Shown here piece after piece: positions 7,719 through 17,389 of a stretch of DNA of 47,472 bases (the stretch's first letter is position 1; each line of letters begins with the position of its first letter). A program made the translations under genes and the position numbers. Below the pieces are notes generated by a model that did no database searches, was not told where the DNA came from, and worked only from the letters and a program-made list of their open reading frames with translations. Source of the DNA: Oscillospiraceae bacterium (GTDB taxonomy: Bacteria > Bacillota > Clostridia > Oscillospirales > Ruminococcaceae); NCBI GenBank assembly GCA_009777635.1, contig WRLK01000022.1, positions 1 through 47,472 on the forward strand. The letters are read 5' to 3'.

Positions 7719-8366
7719 ATGTTGGAAAACCACAGCGCCACATTTTTAAAGCAGCTTGCAAAGGGCTTGGCGGCGCAATTCGGGCCCGATTGCGAGGTTG
7801 CGGTGCACGATCTTACAAAGGGAATGGAAAACACGATTGTGGCGATTGAAAACGGGCACGTAACGGGCAGGCATGTAGGCGACGGCGCAAGCGAAGCCGT
7901 GTTAAAGGCGCTTCGCTCGAAGACCCCTCAGGACAGCCTTTGCTACCTGACGCGCACAGCCTCAGGGCGTGTGCTCAGGTCCTCCACAATGTATGTGCGC
8001 GATGAACAGGGCAAGGTCATCGCCTTGTTCGGAATCAACTACGACATCACGTCGCTCACGCACGCAAAAAGTATTTTAACCCAGCTTGTCAGCATACCGG
8101 GGCAGGACGGAGAAAAACGTCAGAACGGCATGGATACGATTTTTTCCAACGTGAACGATTTGCTCGACCGGCTGATTGAGGAAAGCTACGAGTATATCAA
8201 CAAGCCGGTTGCCGTCATGACAAAGGAAGACAAGATAAAGGCGATCCATTTCCTTGATGAAAAGGGCGCGTTCCTAATCAAAAAAGCAGGCGACAAGGTT
8301 TCAAAATTCTACGACATATCGAAGTATACGCTATATAACTACATGAACCAGGAAACTGAAGATTAG
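7719..8366 (+). CDS. YheO-like PAS/HTH transcriptional regulator
   Basis: A 215-residue cytoplasmic regulator. Residues about 5-115 form a YheO-like PAS domain ([26 protein letters not shown] and FGINYDIT are its typical blocks). The C-terminal 50 residues ([25 protein letters not shown]...KYTLYNYM) form the HTH partner domain. The family includes DauR, which controls D-arginine catabolism, so control by a small metabolite is likely. It is the first gene of the operon, with AAGGAGG before its ATG and ygeY starting 16 bases after its stop. Autoregulation through the palindromic promoter is inferred. Confidence 0.9.
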   Translation: MLENHSATFLKQLAKGLAAQFGPDCEVAVHDLTKGMENTIVAIENGHVTGRHVGDGASEAVLKALRSKTPQDSLCYLTRTASGRVLRSSTMYVRDEQGKVIALFGINYDITSLTHAKSILTQLVSIPGQDGEKRQNGMDTIFSNVNDLLDRLIEESYEYINKPVAVMTKEDKIKAIHFLDEKGAFLIKKAGDKVSKFYDISKYTLYNYMNQETED

Positions 8367-8382
8367 AAAGGCGGCAAGCAAT

Positions 8383-9693
8383 ATGGATTTTGAAAAAATC
8401 AAGGCGGCGGCGGAGGCCTACAAACCGGATATGACAAAGCTTTTGCGGGATATTGTGCGATTTCCCGGCGAAAGCTGCAACGAAAAGGCAAAGATTGACC
8501 GCGCCGCACAGGAGATGCGCAAGCTCGGCTTCGACAAGGTTGAGATCGACGCGATGGGCAACCTGCTGGGCTACATGGGCACGGGGAAAACGCTGATAGC
8601 CTTTGACGGTCACATCGACACGGTGGGCGGCGGCAACATCGACAACTGGACGTTCGACCCCTACGAGGGCATGGAGGACGACGAGGTGATCGGCGGGCGC
8701 GGCGTCTCCGATCAGGAGGGCGGCATCGTCTCCGCCATATACGGCGCGAAAATCATGAAGGATTTGGGTCTTTTAAGCGATAAATATACTGCTCTTGTGG
8801 TGGCGTCAGTCCAGGAGGAGGACTGCGACGGGCTTTGCTGGCAGTATATCATAAAAGAAAGCGGTATAAGGCCCGAGTTCGTTGTGTTAAACGAGCCGAC
8901 GGACGGCGGCATCTACCGCGGTCAGCGCGGGCGCATGGAGATCAGAGTGGACGTCAAGGGCGTGTCCTGCCACGGCTCCGCACCGGAGCGCGGCGACAAC
9001 GCCATCTACAAAATGGCCGACGTCTTACAGGACGTGCGCGCCCTCAACAACAACGGGGCGGGAGAAAGCACGGAAATCAAGGGTCTCGTTAAAATGCTCG
9101 ATGAAAAGTATAACCCCGAATGGAAGGAAGCAAACTTCTTAGGGCGCGGCACGATTACGGCAAGCCAGGTATTCTTCACTTCGCCGAGCCGCTGCGCCGT
9201 CGCCGACTCCTGCTCGGTATCCCTCGACCGGCGCATGACAGCGGGCGAGACGTGGGAGAGCTGCCTTGATGAAATCCGCAGCCTGCCCTCCGTTAAAAAG
9301 TATGGCGGCGACGTCGCCGTCTCGATGTACGAGTACGACAGCCCGTCTTACACAGGTCTTGTGTACCCGATCGAGTGCTACTTCCCGACATGGGTGATTC
9401 CGGAGGACCACCCGGTAACGAAGGCGCTTGAGGAAACGTATACGAAGCTTTACGGAAACGAGCGCATCGGGCCCCCGGAGACCGTCGAAATGCGCAAAGC
9501 CCGCCCTCTGACGGACAAATGGACGTTCTCGACAAACGGCGTTACAATCATGGGGCGAAACGGCATCCCCTGCATCGGATTCGGGCCGGGCGCCGAAGCG
9601 CAGGCCCACGCGCCAAACGAAAAGACATGGAAGTCCGATCTCGTTACCTGTGCTGCCGTTTACGCGGCGCTGCCGTCAATATATACGAAATAA
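8383..9693 (+). CDS. ygeY: YgeY-family M20 metallo-hydrolase
   Basis: A 436-residue M20/ArgE-DapE-type dinuclear metal hydrolase of the group linked to selenium-dependent molybdenum hydroxylases. The metal-binding pattern is visible: FDGHIDTVG (His, Asp), [10 protein letters not shown] (bridging Asp), QEEDCDG (catalytic Glu pair) and a late His in EAQAHAPNE. In E. coli and gut anaerobes ygeY lies in the yge/hyu purine-degradation cluster next to ygeW and ygeX. Amide or carbamoyl hydrolysis of a ureido or diamino acid intermediate is its likely role, though the exact substrate is inferred. AGAAAGG precedes the ATG. Confidence 0.9.
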   Translation: MDFEKIKAAAEAYKPDMTKLLRDIVRFPGESCNEKAKIDRAAQEMRKLGFDKVEIDAMGNLLGYMGTGKTLIAFDGHIDTVGGGNIDNWTFDPYEGMEDDEVIGGRGVSDQEGGIVSAIYGAKIMKDLGLLSDKYTALVVASVQEEDCDGLCWQYIIKESGIRPEFVVLNEPTDGGIYRGQRGRMEIRVDVKGVSCHGSAPERGDNAIYKMADVLQDVRALNNNGAGESTEIKGLVKMLDEKYNPEWKEANFLGRGTITASQVFFTSPSRCAVADSCSVSLDRRMTAGETWESCLDEIRSLPSVKKYGGDVAVSMYEYDSPSYTGLVYPIECYFPTWVIPEDHPVTKALEETYTKLYGNERIGPPETVEMRKARPLTDKWTFSTNGVTIMGRNGIPCIGFGPGAEAQAHAPNEKTWKSDLVTCAAVYAALPSIYTK

Positions 9694-9728
9694 AAAAATA
9701 CAAACAATAAACCGGGAGGAATATAATC

Positions 9729-10922
9729 GTGCTGAATATGGAACAATTTACAAAGAAACTCGACGGGCTCAAATTTGACGCTATGTACCAAAACGACTTC
9801 CTGCTTACATGGGACAAAACCGGCGACGAAATAGCCGCCACGTTCGCGGTCGCCGACGCGCTGCGCCATTTGCGCGAAAACAACATATCCTCAAGGATTT
9901 TTAAAAGCGGGCTTGCGGTATCGCTTTTCCGCGACAACTCGACAAGGACGCGCTTCAGCTACGCATCCGCCGCGAACCTGCTCGGCCTTGCGGTTCAGGA
10001 TTTAGACGAGGGCAAAAGCCAGATCGCCCACGGCGAGACCGTCCGCGAAACCGCGAATATGATCAGCTTTATGGCCGACGTGATCGGTATCCGTGACGAC
10101 ATGTACATCGGCAAGGGCAACGCTTACATGCGCGAGGTCGCCGAAAGCGTCGAACAGGGCCACAAGGACGGCGTCTTGGAGCAAAGGCCGACGCTTGTGA
10201 ACCTGCAATGCGACATCGACCATCCGACGCAGTCAATGGCGGATATGAACCATATCATCCATCATTTCGGCGGCGTGGAGAACCTCAAGGGCAAGAAAAT
10301 CGCGATGACATGGGCATACTCCCCGAGCTACGGCAAGCCGCTTTCAGTACCGCAGGGCATCATCGGATTGATGAGCCGCTTCGGCATGGAGGTCAGCCTT
10401 GCGCATCCCAAGGGCTACGAGGTGATGGGCGATGTTGAAAAGGTAGCCGCCGAAAACGCGACGAAGTCCGGCGGCAAGTTCACAAAGACGAATAGCATGG
10501 CTGAGGCATTTGAGAACGCGGATATCGTTTATCCCAAGAGCTGGGCGCCGTTTGCAGCGATGGAAAAGCGCACGAACCTTTACGCCGAGGGCAATCAGGC
10601 GGGCATTAACGCCCTTGAAAAGGAGCTGCTGGCCGAAAACGCGAACCACAAGGACTGGGAATGCACAGAGGCGCTCATGAAGACGACAAAGGGCGGCAAT
10701 GCGCTGTATATGCACTGTCTGCCCGCCGATATCACGGGCGTAAGCTGCAAAGAGGGCGAGGTTGAAGCAAGCGTGTTTGACCGCTACCGCGTGCCGCTTT
10801 ACAAAGAGGCGGGATATAAGGCCTACATCATAGCGGCGATGATATTCCTTTCAAAATGCGAAAATCCGCAGGCCGTTTTGAAAGCGCTCGCCGGCAACCA
10901 GAAACAGCGCTGGTTCAAATAA
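9729..10922 (+). CDS. ygeW: Knotted carbamoyltransferase YgeW
   Basis: It belongs to the aspartate/ornithine carbamoyltransferase superfamily (397 residues). The carbamoyl-phosphate site STRTR (in RDNSTRTRFSY), the HPTQSMADMN block (replacing HPtQ.l.D) and the HCLPAD motif are all present. YgeW enzymes have a knotted fold and do not use ordinary ornithine or aspartate. Followed directly by carbamate kinase, it probably works in the catabolic direction, forming carbamoyl phosphate from a ureido compound and phosphate, by analogy with the arginine deiminase pathway. The GTG start sits nine bases after GGGAGGA. ATG 9738 is too far from it. Confidence 0.95.
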   Translation: MLNMEQFTKKLDGLKFDAMYQNDFLLTWDKTGDEIAATFAVADALRHLRENNISSRIFKSGLAVSLFRDNSTRTRFSYASAANLLGLAVQDLDEGKSQIAHGETVRETANMISFMADVIGIRDDMYIGKGNAYMREVAESVEQGHKDGVLEQRPTLVNLQCDIDHPTQSMADMNHIIHHFGGVENLKGKKIAMTWAYSPSYGKPLSVPQGIIGLMSRFGMEVSLAHPKGYEVMGDVEKVAAENATKSGGKFTKTNSMAEAFENADIVYPKSWAPFAAMEKRTNLYAEGNQAGINALEKELLAENANHKDWECTEALMKTTKGGNALYMHCLPADITGVSCKEGEVEASVFDRYRVPLYKEAGYKAYIIAAMIFLSKCENPQAVLKALAGNQKQRWFK

Positions 10923-10933
10923 AGGAGGCTACC

Positions 10934-11869
10934 ATGGGTAAACGTATTGTTGTGGCGTTAGGCGGCAACGCGCTCGGGAACAATCTGCACGAGCAGATGA
11001 CAGCCGCAAGGGTAACATCAAAAGCGATTGCCGACCTGATTGAAGACGGCCACGAAGTCGTCATATCCCACGGCAACGGTCCGCAGGTTGGTATGATCAC
11101 GCTTGCGCTTGAAGCTGCGTCAAAAACCGAGGCGAAGACGCCGTATATCCCGATGTCCGTTTGCGTTTCCATGAGTCAGGGGTATATCGGGTACGACCTG
11201 CAAAACTCGCTGGCGGAGGAGCTTCGCTCACGCGGGATTACAAAGCCTGTGGCGTCGATAATCACGCAGACGCTTGTCGATGAAAACGACCCCGCTTTTA
11301 AAGACCCCGCAAAGCCTATCGGCGCGTTTTACTCGAAAGAGGAAGCCGATGAGATGGCAAAGAAAGGCTATGATATGAAAGAGGACGCGGGCCGAGGCTA
11401 CCGCCGGGTCGTAGCGTCGCCGAAGCCCATCGGCATCGTCGAGGCCGAGACCGTCAGGGCAATGCTTGACGCGGGACAGGTGCCCATCGCCGCCGGCGGC
11501 GGCGGGATTCCCGTGGCGCGCCAGCCCGGCGGGCATCTGAAAGGCAAGAGCGCTGTCGTCGACAAGGATTTTGCAAGCGCGAAGCTGGCGGAGATTTTAG
11601 ACGCCGACATGCTCATAATCTTGACGGCTGTTGAAAAGGTCGCCGTAAACTTCAACAAACCGGATGTGAAATGGCTCGGAGAGCTCGACTGCGAAACGGC
11701 GGAAAGATACATCGCCGAGGGGCAGTTCGCGAAAGGCTCCATGCTGCCGAAGGTGGAGGCCGCAATGGAATTTGTAAAATCCAAACCGGGCCGCGAAAGC
11801 CTGATCACAATGCTGATGAAAGCCCGTGACGGCGTAGCCGGCAAAACCGGCACGGTAATCAGGGCATAA
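10934..11869 (+). CDS. arcC: Carbamate kinase
   Basis: It transfers phosphate from carbamoyl phosphate to ADP, yielding ATP, CO2 and ammonia. This is the energy-conserving step of arginine, agmatine and ureido fermentations. The 311-residue protein starts MGKRIVVALGGNALG and has SHGNGPQVG, PIAAGGGGIPV and the acidic VDKDFASAKLAE metal/ATP region, as in amino acid kinase-fold carbamate kinases. ATG 10934 directly follows AAAGGAGG. The reading frame is open further upstream into ygeW, but that part is not homologous. Position after ygeW suggests the yqeA role rather than arginine deiminase. Confidence 0.95.
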   Translation: MGKRIVVALGGNALGNNLHEQMTAARVTSKAIADLIEDGHEVVISHGNGPQVGMITLALEAASKTEAKTPYIPMSVCVSMSQGYIGYDLQNSLAEELRSRGITKPVASIITQTLVDENDPAFKDPAKPIGAFYSKEEADEMAKKGYDMKEDAGRGYRRVVASPKPIGIVEAETVRAMLDAGQVPIAAGGGGIPVARQPGGHLKGKSAVVDKDFASAKLAEILDADMLIILTAVEKVAVNFNKPDVKWLGELDCETAERYIAEGQFAKGSMLPKVEAAMEFVKSKPGRESLITMLMKARDGVAGKTGTVIRA

Positions 11870-11916
11870 CGCCCTACTATTTACTATTCTCTAAATACTA
11901 AAAGGAGGCTTCGCCC

Positions 11917-13296
11917 ATGCTTCTGAAAAACGCTCTGATCGCAGCGGAATCCGGCACATATGAAGGAGACCTGCGCATTACCGGGGAGGTGTTTTCAGAA
12001 ACGGGGCGCGGCCTTCTTCCCGTTTTTGGCGAGGAAGTCATTGATTTGACCGGGAAGATTGTGCTTCCCGGAGGCGTCGACGTTCATACGCACTTCGACC
12101 TTGACGTTGGTATCGCAAGGGCGACCGACGATTTCTACACGGGCACCGTCGCCGCCGCATGCGGGGGCACGACGACGGTCGTGGACCACATGGCGTTTGG
12201 CCCGAAAGGCTGCACGATCCGCCATCAGGCGGAGGCTTACCACAAGCTGGCGGACGGCAAAGCCGTGGTCGATTACGGCTTTCACGGCGTGCTTGACCAC
12301 GTTGACGCAGCGATACTGAATGAGCTTGAAAAACTAATTGACGAGGGCATAACAAGCCATAAGTTTTACCTGACATACGCGGGAAAAATCAGCGACGGCG
12401 AGGCTTTCGCGCTGATGCGAAAGGCAGGCGAGCTGGGAATTATCCTTGCGGTTCATCCGGAAAACGACGGCGTCGTGAACTTTTTGCGTGCCGAGCTTTC
12501 AAAAAGCGGGAAGACCGCTCCTATTTACCATGCGCGGTCGCGTCCCGCGGAATGTGAGGCCGAGGCCATAAACCGCATGATTTTGCTGGCGCATATGGCA
12601 AACGACGCGCCCCTGTACATCGTTCACTTAACGAATGCGCTTGGGCTTGGGCTTATCAAAGCGGCAAGGCTCAGAGGGCAGGAAAACCTGTTCGCGGAAA
12701 CATGCCCGCAATACCTTTTGCTTGACGAAAGCAAATATCTTGAGCCCGACGGGCTAAAATACGTCATGAGCCCGCCGCTTCGTGAAAAATCCGACAATGA
12801 GGCGCTGTGGAAAGGGCTTCAAAATGGGGATATCGAAACAATCGGGACGGACCATTGCCCGTTTTTTTATGAAAAGGAAAAGCAGCTCGGCAAGGATGAT
12901 TTCACAAAGGCGCCCAACGGCGCGCCGGGCGTGGAGGCGCGGATGGCGCTGATGTATTCATACGGCGTTGCGGGCGGCAGGATCACGCTCCCGCAGATGG
13001 TGCAGCTTTGCAGTACCGCTCCCGCGAAGCTGTTCGGGCTGTACCCGAAAAAAGGCGTGATAAAACTTCAAAGCGACGCCGATTTTGTTGTCATAGACCC
13101 TCAAAAGCGCGTTGCGCTGACGCAGTCCCTGTTGCATGAGAATTGCGATTACACGCCGTATGAGGGGCTTTCGCTCAGCGGCTGGCCCGTCATGACGGCC
13201 TTGCGCGGCGAAATCATCGCGAAGGACGGCGAGTTTTTAGGAGAAAAAGGGCGCGGTAAATTTTTAAAACGCGGCCTGCCGAGGCTTATATGGTAG
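11917..13296 (+). CDS. hydA: Dihydropyrimidinase/hydantoinase-family amidohydrolase
   Basis: A cyclic-amide hydrolase that opens dihydropyrimidine, hydantoin or related ureide rings to N-carbamoyl amino acids. At 459 residues it has the usual length. Binuclear metal ligands are visible: DVHTHFD, the carboxylated Lys region TSHKFYLTY, HPEND, HLTNALG and the final Asp of GTDHCPF. The next blocks, KAPNGAPGVEARM and LFGLYPKKGVI, are typical of D-hydantoinases. In this operon it would feed YgeY and YgeW (HyuA/YgeZ role). AAAGGAGG precedes the ATG. Confidence 0.9.
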   Translation: MLLKNALIAAESGTYEGDLRITGEVFSETGRGLLPVFGEEVIDLTGKIVLPGGVDVHTHFDLDVGIARATDDFYTGTVAAACGGTTTVVDHMAFGPKGCTIRHQAEAYHKLADGKAVVDYGFHGVLDHVDAAILNELEKLIDEGITSHKFYLTYAGKISDGEAFALMRKAGELGIILAVHPENDGVVNFLRAELSKSGKTAPIYHARSRPAECEAEAINRMILLAHMANDAPLYIVHLTNALGLGLIKAARLRGQENLFAETCPQYLLLDESKYLEPDGLKYVMSPPLREKSDNEALWKGLQNGDIETIGTDHCPFFYEKEKQLGKDDFTKAPNGAPGVEARMALMYSYGVAGGRITLPQMVQLCSTAPAKLFGLYPKKGVIKLQSDADFVVIDPQKRVALTQSLLHENCDYTPYEGLSLSGWPVMTALRGEIIAKDGEFLGEKGRGKFLKRGLPRLIW

Positions 13297-13862
13297 AAGC
13301 AGGGCGTATCTCGGCGGTTGTGCTTGCGGCGGGGCAATCGAAGCGGATGGGTCAAAACAAGCTATTGATGCAGCTTAACAAAAAGCCGATTCTCATGTAT
13401 ACGCTTGAAGCCGTGGGCGCTGTGGGATTTTTTGAGACGATCCTTGTCACGACGGATGAAACCGCAGTGGCGGCTGAAATTCCCGGGGGTTTTAAGGTGC
13501 TCATCAACCGTGAGCCGCAAAAGGGGCAGGGCGAAAGCGTGAGGATAGGGGCCGGCGCGTCCTTGGGCGATTACATCATGTTTTTTACGGCGGATATGCC
13601 GTGGATTACGGAAAATGAAATCAGGAAAATAATATCGTGCGCCAAAGAGGGAGGCATTACCGTCCCTTATGTCGGGGGAAGCCGGAAAAACCCGTGCATT
13701 TTCCCGGGGTTTTTAAAGCGGGAGCTGCTGGAGCTTGGGGAAGACGCGGGAGGACGAAAGCTTTTTGAAAAGCACGGGCGCCTTATCAGGCATGTGAAAT
13801 TTGAAAACGAAAAGGCATTCAAAGACATCGATACAATGGAAGACTATTTGGGAAACGTTTAG
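13290..13862 (+). CDS. MobA-like NTP transferase (MocA/YgfJ type)
   Basis: A 190-residue nucleotidyltransferase. The N-terminal VVLAAGQSKRMGQNKLL is the GxxxRMGxxK nucleotide-binding loop, and FFTADMPWIT contains the metal-binding Asp. Such proteins (MocA, YgfJ) attach CMP or GMP to molybdopterin for xanthine-dehydrogenase-type hydroxylases, and YgfJ sits in the E. coli yge/ygf cluster. Its presence suggests a molybdenum hydroxylase elsewhere in the genome, as none is in this window. The start overlaps the hydA stop by seven bases, so it is translationally coupled and the last gene of the operon. Confidence 0.85.
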   Translation: MVEAGRISAVVLAAGQSKRMGQNKLLMQLNKKPILMYTLEAVGAVGFFETILVTTDETAVAAEIPGGFKVLINREPQKGQGESVRIGAGASLGDYIMFFTADMPWITENEIRKIISCAKEGGITVPYVGGSRKNPCIFPGFLKRELLELGEDAGGRKLFEKHGRLIRHVKFENEKAFKDIDTMEDYLGNV

Positions 13863-13890
13863 AAACACGGGTTTTAAACGTTTCTTTGTT
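13852..13890 (+). terminator. Probable terminator of the yge-type operon
   Basis: GAAACGTTT (13852-13860) pairs with AAACGTTTC (13876-13884), followed by TTTGTTT. The left arm overlaps the end of the NTP transferase gene. The stem is A/T-rich and the loop is 15 bases, so strength is uncertain. Confidence 0.55.
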
Positions 13891-14071
13891 TATTCGCTAT
13901 AATTCGACAAGGCGGATGTGCTATCATGCTAATTTGTGCGGTGTATGTCCGCGTTGCCCGCGTAAAAATACCGCTATACATAATTATTAAAATCACAAAA
14001 AAATATTATGCAGATTTTACAAATAAGCAAAGAAAAATTTACGATATTTCTCTAAAAATGACAACTATCTC

Positions 14072-14100
14072 TTGAATACTATTGAAAAGTTTGATATAAT
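14072..14100 (+). promoter_or_regulatory. Sigma-A promoter of the glycogen operon
   Basis: TTGAAT (14072-14077), a 17-base spacer and a perfect TATAAT (14095-14100) lie 51 bases before glgB. The preceding 200 bases are A/T-rich with no other feature seen. Confidence 0.8.
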
Positions 14101-14151
14101 GATATCAATCATACGAAGCGGCCTATGATCCCCGAAAGGATGTGATTGCCC

Positions 14152-16089
14152 ATGGGACGATTAACCGATGACCTTAAAGCCTTTATACACGGGCACAATT
14201 ACCGTATTCAGGCGGTTTTGGGGTCGCATAAAGCAACGAAGCGCGGGCGCGGCGGGGTAGTCATGAGGACATGGGCGCCCAGAGCTGAAAGCGTTAGCGT
14301 AGTCGGAGATTTTAATAACTGGGACAAAACGAAAAACCCGATGAAGAAAGACGAAAGATTTGGCGTGTGGGAGGCGTTTATCCCCGGCTTGCAGGAGTAT
14401 TCCACATACAAATACATAATTGAGGGCGAAGACGGCAAATGCTGCATGAAAACCGACCCATACGCATTCCACTTTGAGACGCCGCCCGCAAACGCGTCAA
14501 AGTTCGTCGATATCGGGGGCTTTAAATGGTCCGACGCAAAGTGGCTTTTGAAAAGGCGTGAGACGAACCATTTTCAATCGCCGATGAACATATATGAAAT
14601 GCATATGGGTTCGTGGCGGAAATATAAGGACGGCAACACCTTCGGCTATGAGAAAACTGCGGACGAAATAATTCCGTACTTAAAGGACATGGGATACACG
14701 CATGTCGAGATCATGCCGATCTCGGAATACCCTTACGACGGCTCGTGGGGATATCAGGTAACGGGGTATTTCGCGCCCACGTCGCGTTACGGGACGCCGC
14801 ACCAGTTCATGAGTTTCGTCAACAAGCTGCATAAGGCGGGGATAGGCGTGATACTCGACTGGGTTCCGGCGCATTTTCCGAAAGACGCGCACGGACTTTA
14901 TGAATACGACGGAGGCCCATGCTACGAGTACGCGGACCCTTTAAAAAACGAACACCAAAACTGGGGGACAAGAATATTCGATTTCGCAAGGCCCGAGGTC
15001 CGCTCGTTTCTGATTTCAAGCGCGCTGTTCTGGATCGAGGAGTACCATCTTGACGGCATCAGGATCGACGCCGTGGCGTCTATGCTATACCTTGATTATG
15101 ACAAGCATAACGGGCGGTGGAGGCCGAACAAGCACGGAGGCAATGAAAACCTTGAAGCCGTCGAGTTTCTGCAAAATCTCAACGAAGCGGTCCTGACAAA
15201 GCACCCCGACGTGCTGATGATCGCGGAGGAGTCAACCGCGTGGCCGCTGGTCACAAAGCCGCCCCACGCCGGGGGGCTCGGGTTTAATTTTAAATGGAAC
15301 ATGGGCTGGATGAACGATATGCTTAACTATACCAGCCTAGACCCCATCCACCGCGCGTTCCACCACGACAAGATCACATTTAGCATGTTTTACGCATTTT
15401 CCGAAAACTATATCCTGCCAATTTCGCACGACGAGGTCGTCCACGGCAAATGCTCGCTGATTAACAAGATGCCCGGCGAGTACGATCAAAAATTCGCGGG
15501 ACTGCGCGTATTTTTAGGCATGATGATGTCGCATCCGGGCAAAAAGCTCTTGTTCATGGGCACGGAATTCGGCCAGATGATCGAGTGGAACTACAAGGAA
15601 GAGCTTGACTGGGTACTTTTAAAATACCCGTCGCACAGCGGGCTTCGAAGCTATGTTAAGGCGCTTAATCATTTTTATTTAAAAAATCCGCCGATGTGGC
15701 AAATTGAAGATTCATGGGACGGCTACAAATGGATCGTCCCCGACGACAGCATGCAAAACATCGTGGTTTTCAGACGGATGGACGAAAAAGGCGGGACGGT
15801 CGTGATTGCCTGTAATTTCTCGCCGGTGAAGCGTGAAAACTACCGCTTCGGCGTTCCGGATGCTAAAAGCTATACCGAGGCTTTCACGTCCGACGCCGTG
15901 GAATACGGAGGCACAGGCGTCACAAACGGCACTGTTAAGTGCGAGAAGATACCGAGCCACGGATTTTTAAAATCCATATCCGTCACGGTGCCGCCGCTTT
16001 CCGCAATCTGGTTTAAACCTGTCGCGCTTAAAAAGGAGCCGGCCGCCCCGAAAAAAGCAGCGGCAAAAAAGAAACCGGAAAAAACTTAA
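14152..16089 (+). CDS. glgB: 1,4-alpha-glucan branching enzyme
   Basis: It forms alpha-1,6 branches in glycogen. The 645-residue GH13 enzyme has an N-terminal CBM48 region (VVMRTWAPRAESVSVVGDFNNWD, about residues 35-60). The catalytic domain has DWVPAHFPKDAHGL, the nucleophile Asp306 (GIRIDAV), the acid/base Glu in MIAEEST (about 359) and the third acid in SHDEV. It ends in an unusual Lys/Ala/Pro-rich tail of about 20 residues (KKEPAAPKKAAAKKKPEKT) that is probably disordered. ATG 14152 has AAAGGA 11 bases upstream. A TTG at 14146 is a less likely start. First gene of glgBCDA. Confidence 0.97.
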   Translation: MGRLTDDLKAFIHGHNYRIQAVLGSHKATKRGRGGVVMRTWAPRAESVSVVGDFNNWDKTKNPMKKDERFGVWEAFIPGLQEYSTYKYIIEGEDGKCCMKTDPYAFHFETPPANASKFVDIGGFKWSDAKWLLKRRETNHFQSPMNIYEMHMGSWRKYKDGNTFGYEKTADEIIPYLKDMGYTHVEIMPISEYPYDGSWGYQVTGYFAPTSRYGTPHQFMSFVNKLHKAGIGVILDWVPAHFPKDAHGLYEYDGGPCYEYADPLKNEHQNWGTRIFDFARPEVRSFLISSALFWIEEYHLDGIRIDAVASMLYLDYDKHNGRWRPNKHGGNENLEAVEFLQNLNEAVLTKHPDVLMIAEESTAWPLVTKPPHAGGLGFNFKWNMGWMNDMLNYTSLDPIHRAFHHDKITFSMFYAFSENYILPISHDEVVHGKCSLINKMPGEYDQKFAGLRVFLGMMMSHPGKKLLFMGTEFGQMIEWNYKEELDWVLLKYPSHSGLRSYVKALNHFYLKNPPMWQIEDSWDGYKWIVPDDSMQNIVVFRRMDEKGGTVVIACNFSPVKRENYRFGVPDAKSYTEAFTSDAVEYGGTGVTNGTVKCEKIPSHGFLKSISVTVPPLSAIWFKPVALKKEPAAPKKAAAKKKPEKT

Positions 16090-16159
16090 AGGCGCCAAAA
16101 ATCGCTAAAAAGACGGGCTGTTAGCTTTATGTCAACAGACCCTAAGGGAGAGTCAGTAT

Positions 16160-17389
16160 ATGGTTAAAAGAAAAAAGAGTATCGCCATGATTCTTGCCGG
16201 AGGCCAAGGCAGCAGGCTTTATTCGCTGACCCAGAAGCTTGCAAAGCCCGCCGTGCCTTTCGGGGGAAAATACAGAATCATTGATTTTCCGCTTTCGAAC
16301 TGCGTCAATTCCGGCATCGACACGGTCGGCGTCCTGACGCAATATCAGCCGCTGATTTTAAACGAGTATATCGGCAACGGACAGCCCTGGGACCTTGACC
16401 GCGCCCATGGGGGCGTGTTTGTCCTGCCGCCGTACCAGAAAAGCTCCGGCTCCGACTGGTATACGGGAACAGCCAACGCCATATACCAGAACATGCAGTT
16501 TATCACGCGTTATGACCCGGACTATGTGATTATTCTTGGCGGCGACCATATTTATAAGATGGATTATTCGAAAATGCTGGATTTCCATATCGAAAAGGAA
16601 GCCGACTGCACCGTGGCGGTAATGGAGGTTCCGAAAGAAGAAACGTCGCGATTCGGCATCATGAACACCCACGAAGATGGCAAAATCTATGAATTTGAGG
16701 AAAAACCGGTCGTTGCAAAAAGCCAGCTTGCGTCGATGGGCATATACATTTTTTCAATCGGCGTCTTAAAACAGTATCTTCAGGACGACGACAACGACCC
16801 TATCTCATCAAAGGATTTCGGCAAGAACATCATCCCCGCAATGCTTTTAAACGACTTGAGGCTTTTCGCGTACCGTTTTTCCGGCTACTGGAAAGACGTC
16901 GGCACGATCGATAGCCTGTGGGAAGCGAACATGGATTTGCTCGACCCCGCAAAACCGCTTGACTTAGGGTCCCAGGACTGGAAGATATACGCGCGAAACG
17001 CTGTGCGTCCGCCTCAGTTTATCTCAAAAACCGCCCATGTTCAAAACTCAATCATCACCGAGGGCACGGAGGTTCACGGTACTGTGGACTTTTCGGTCTT
17101 GTTCGCCGGAGTCGTTATTGAGGAGGGCGCGTCGGTCTGCGACAGTATCATCATGCCGGGCACCGTGATTAAAAAGGGTGCCGCGGTGCAGTACGCGATT
17201 ATCGCCGAGAACTGTGTTATCGGGGAGGACGCCGTTGTCGGAAGCCGCCCGGAGGATACGTCGGATAAGGATGCGTGGGGCGTTTGCGTCATCGCGGGCG
17301 GCGTCAAGGTAGGCAAAGGCGCATTTGTTCACGCAAAGGCTATGATCGAGCAGGATATACCGGACAAAAAGGAGGCGGATGCCGAATGA
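16160..17389 (+). CDS. glgC: Glucose-1-phosphate adenylyltransferase, catalytic subunit
   Basis: It makes ADP-glucose, the glucosyl donor for glycogen synthase. This is the committed and regulated step. The 409-residue protein has the nucleotide-binding [28 protein letters not shown], the [11 protein letters not shown] block, GTANAIYQN and the catalytic/metal site GGDHIYKMD. The C-terminal part carries left-handed beta-helix hexapeptide-like repeats. GGGAG precedes the ATG. Its TGA overlaps the glgD ATG (ATGA). In Firmicutes GlgC and GlgD form a heterotetramer. Confidence 0.97.
   Translation: MVKRKKSIAMILAGGQGSRLYSLTQKLAKPAVPFGGKYRIIDFPLSNCVNSGIDTVGVLTQYQPLILNEYIGNGQPWDLDRAHGGVFVLPPYQKSSGSDWYTGTANAIYQNMQFITRYDPDYVIILGGDHIYKMDYSKMLDFHIEKEADCTVAVMEVPKEETSRFGIMNTHEDGKIYEFEEKPVVAKSQLASMGIYIFSIGVLKQYLQDDDNDPISSKDFGKNIIPAMLLNDLRLFAYRFSGYWKDVGTIDSLWEANMDLLDPAKPLDLGSQDWKIYARNAVRPPQFISKTAHVQNSIITEGTEVHGTVDFSVLFAGVVIEEGASVCDSIIMPGTVIKKGAAVQYAIIAENCVIGEDAVVGSRPEDTSDKDAWGVCVIAGGVKVGKGAFVHAKAMIEQDIPDKKEADAE

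Noticed and set aside
8383-11869. Arginine deiminase pathway (arcA-arcB-arcC)
   Set aside because: The carbamoyltransferase has YgeW-type motifs, there is no arginine deiminase, and ygeY and a hydantoinase flank it.
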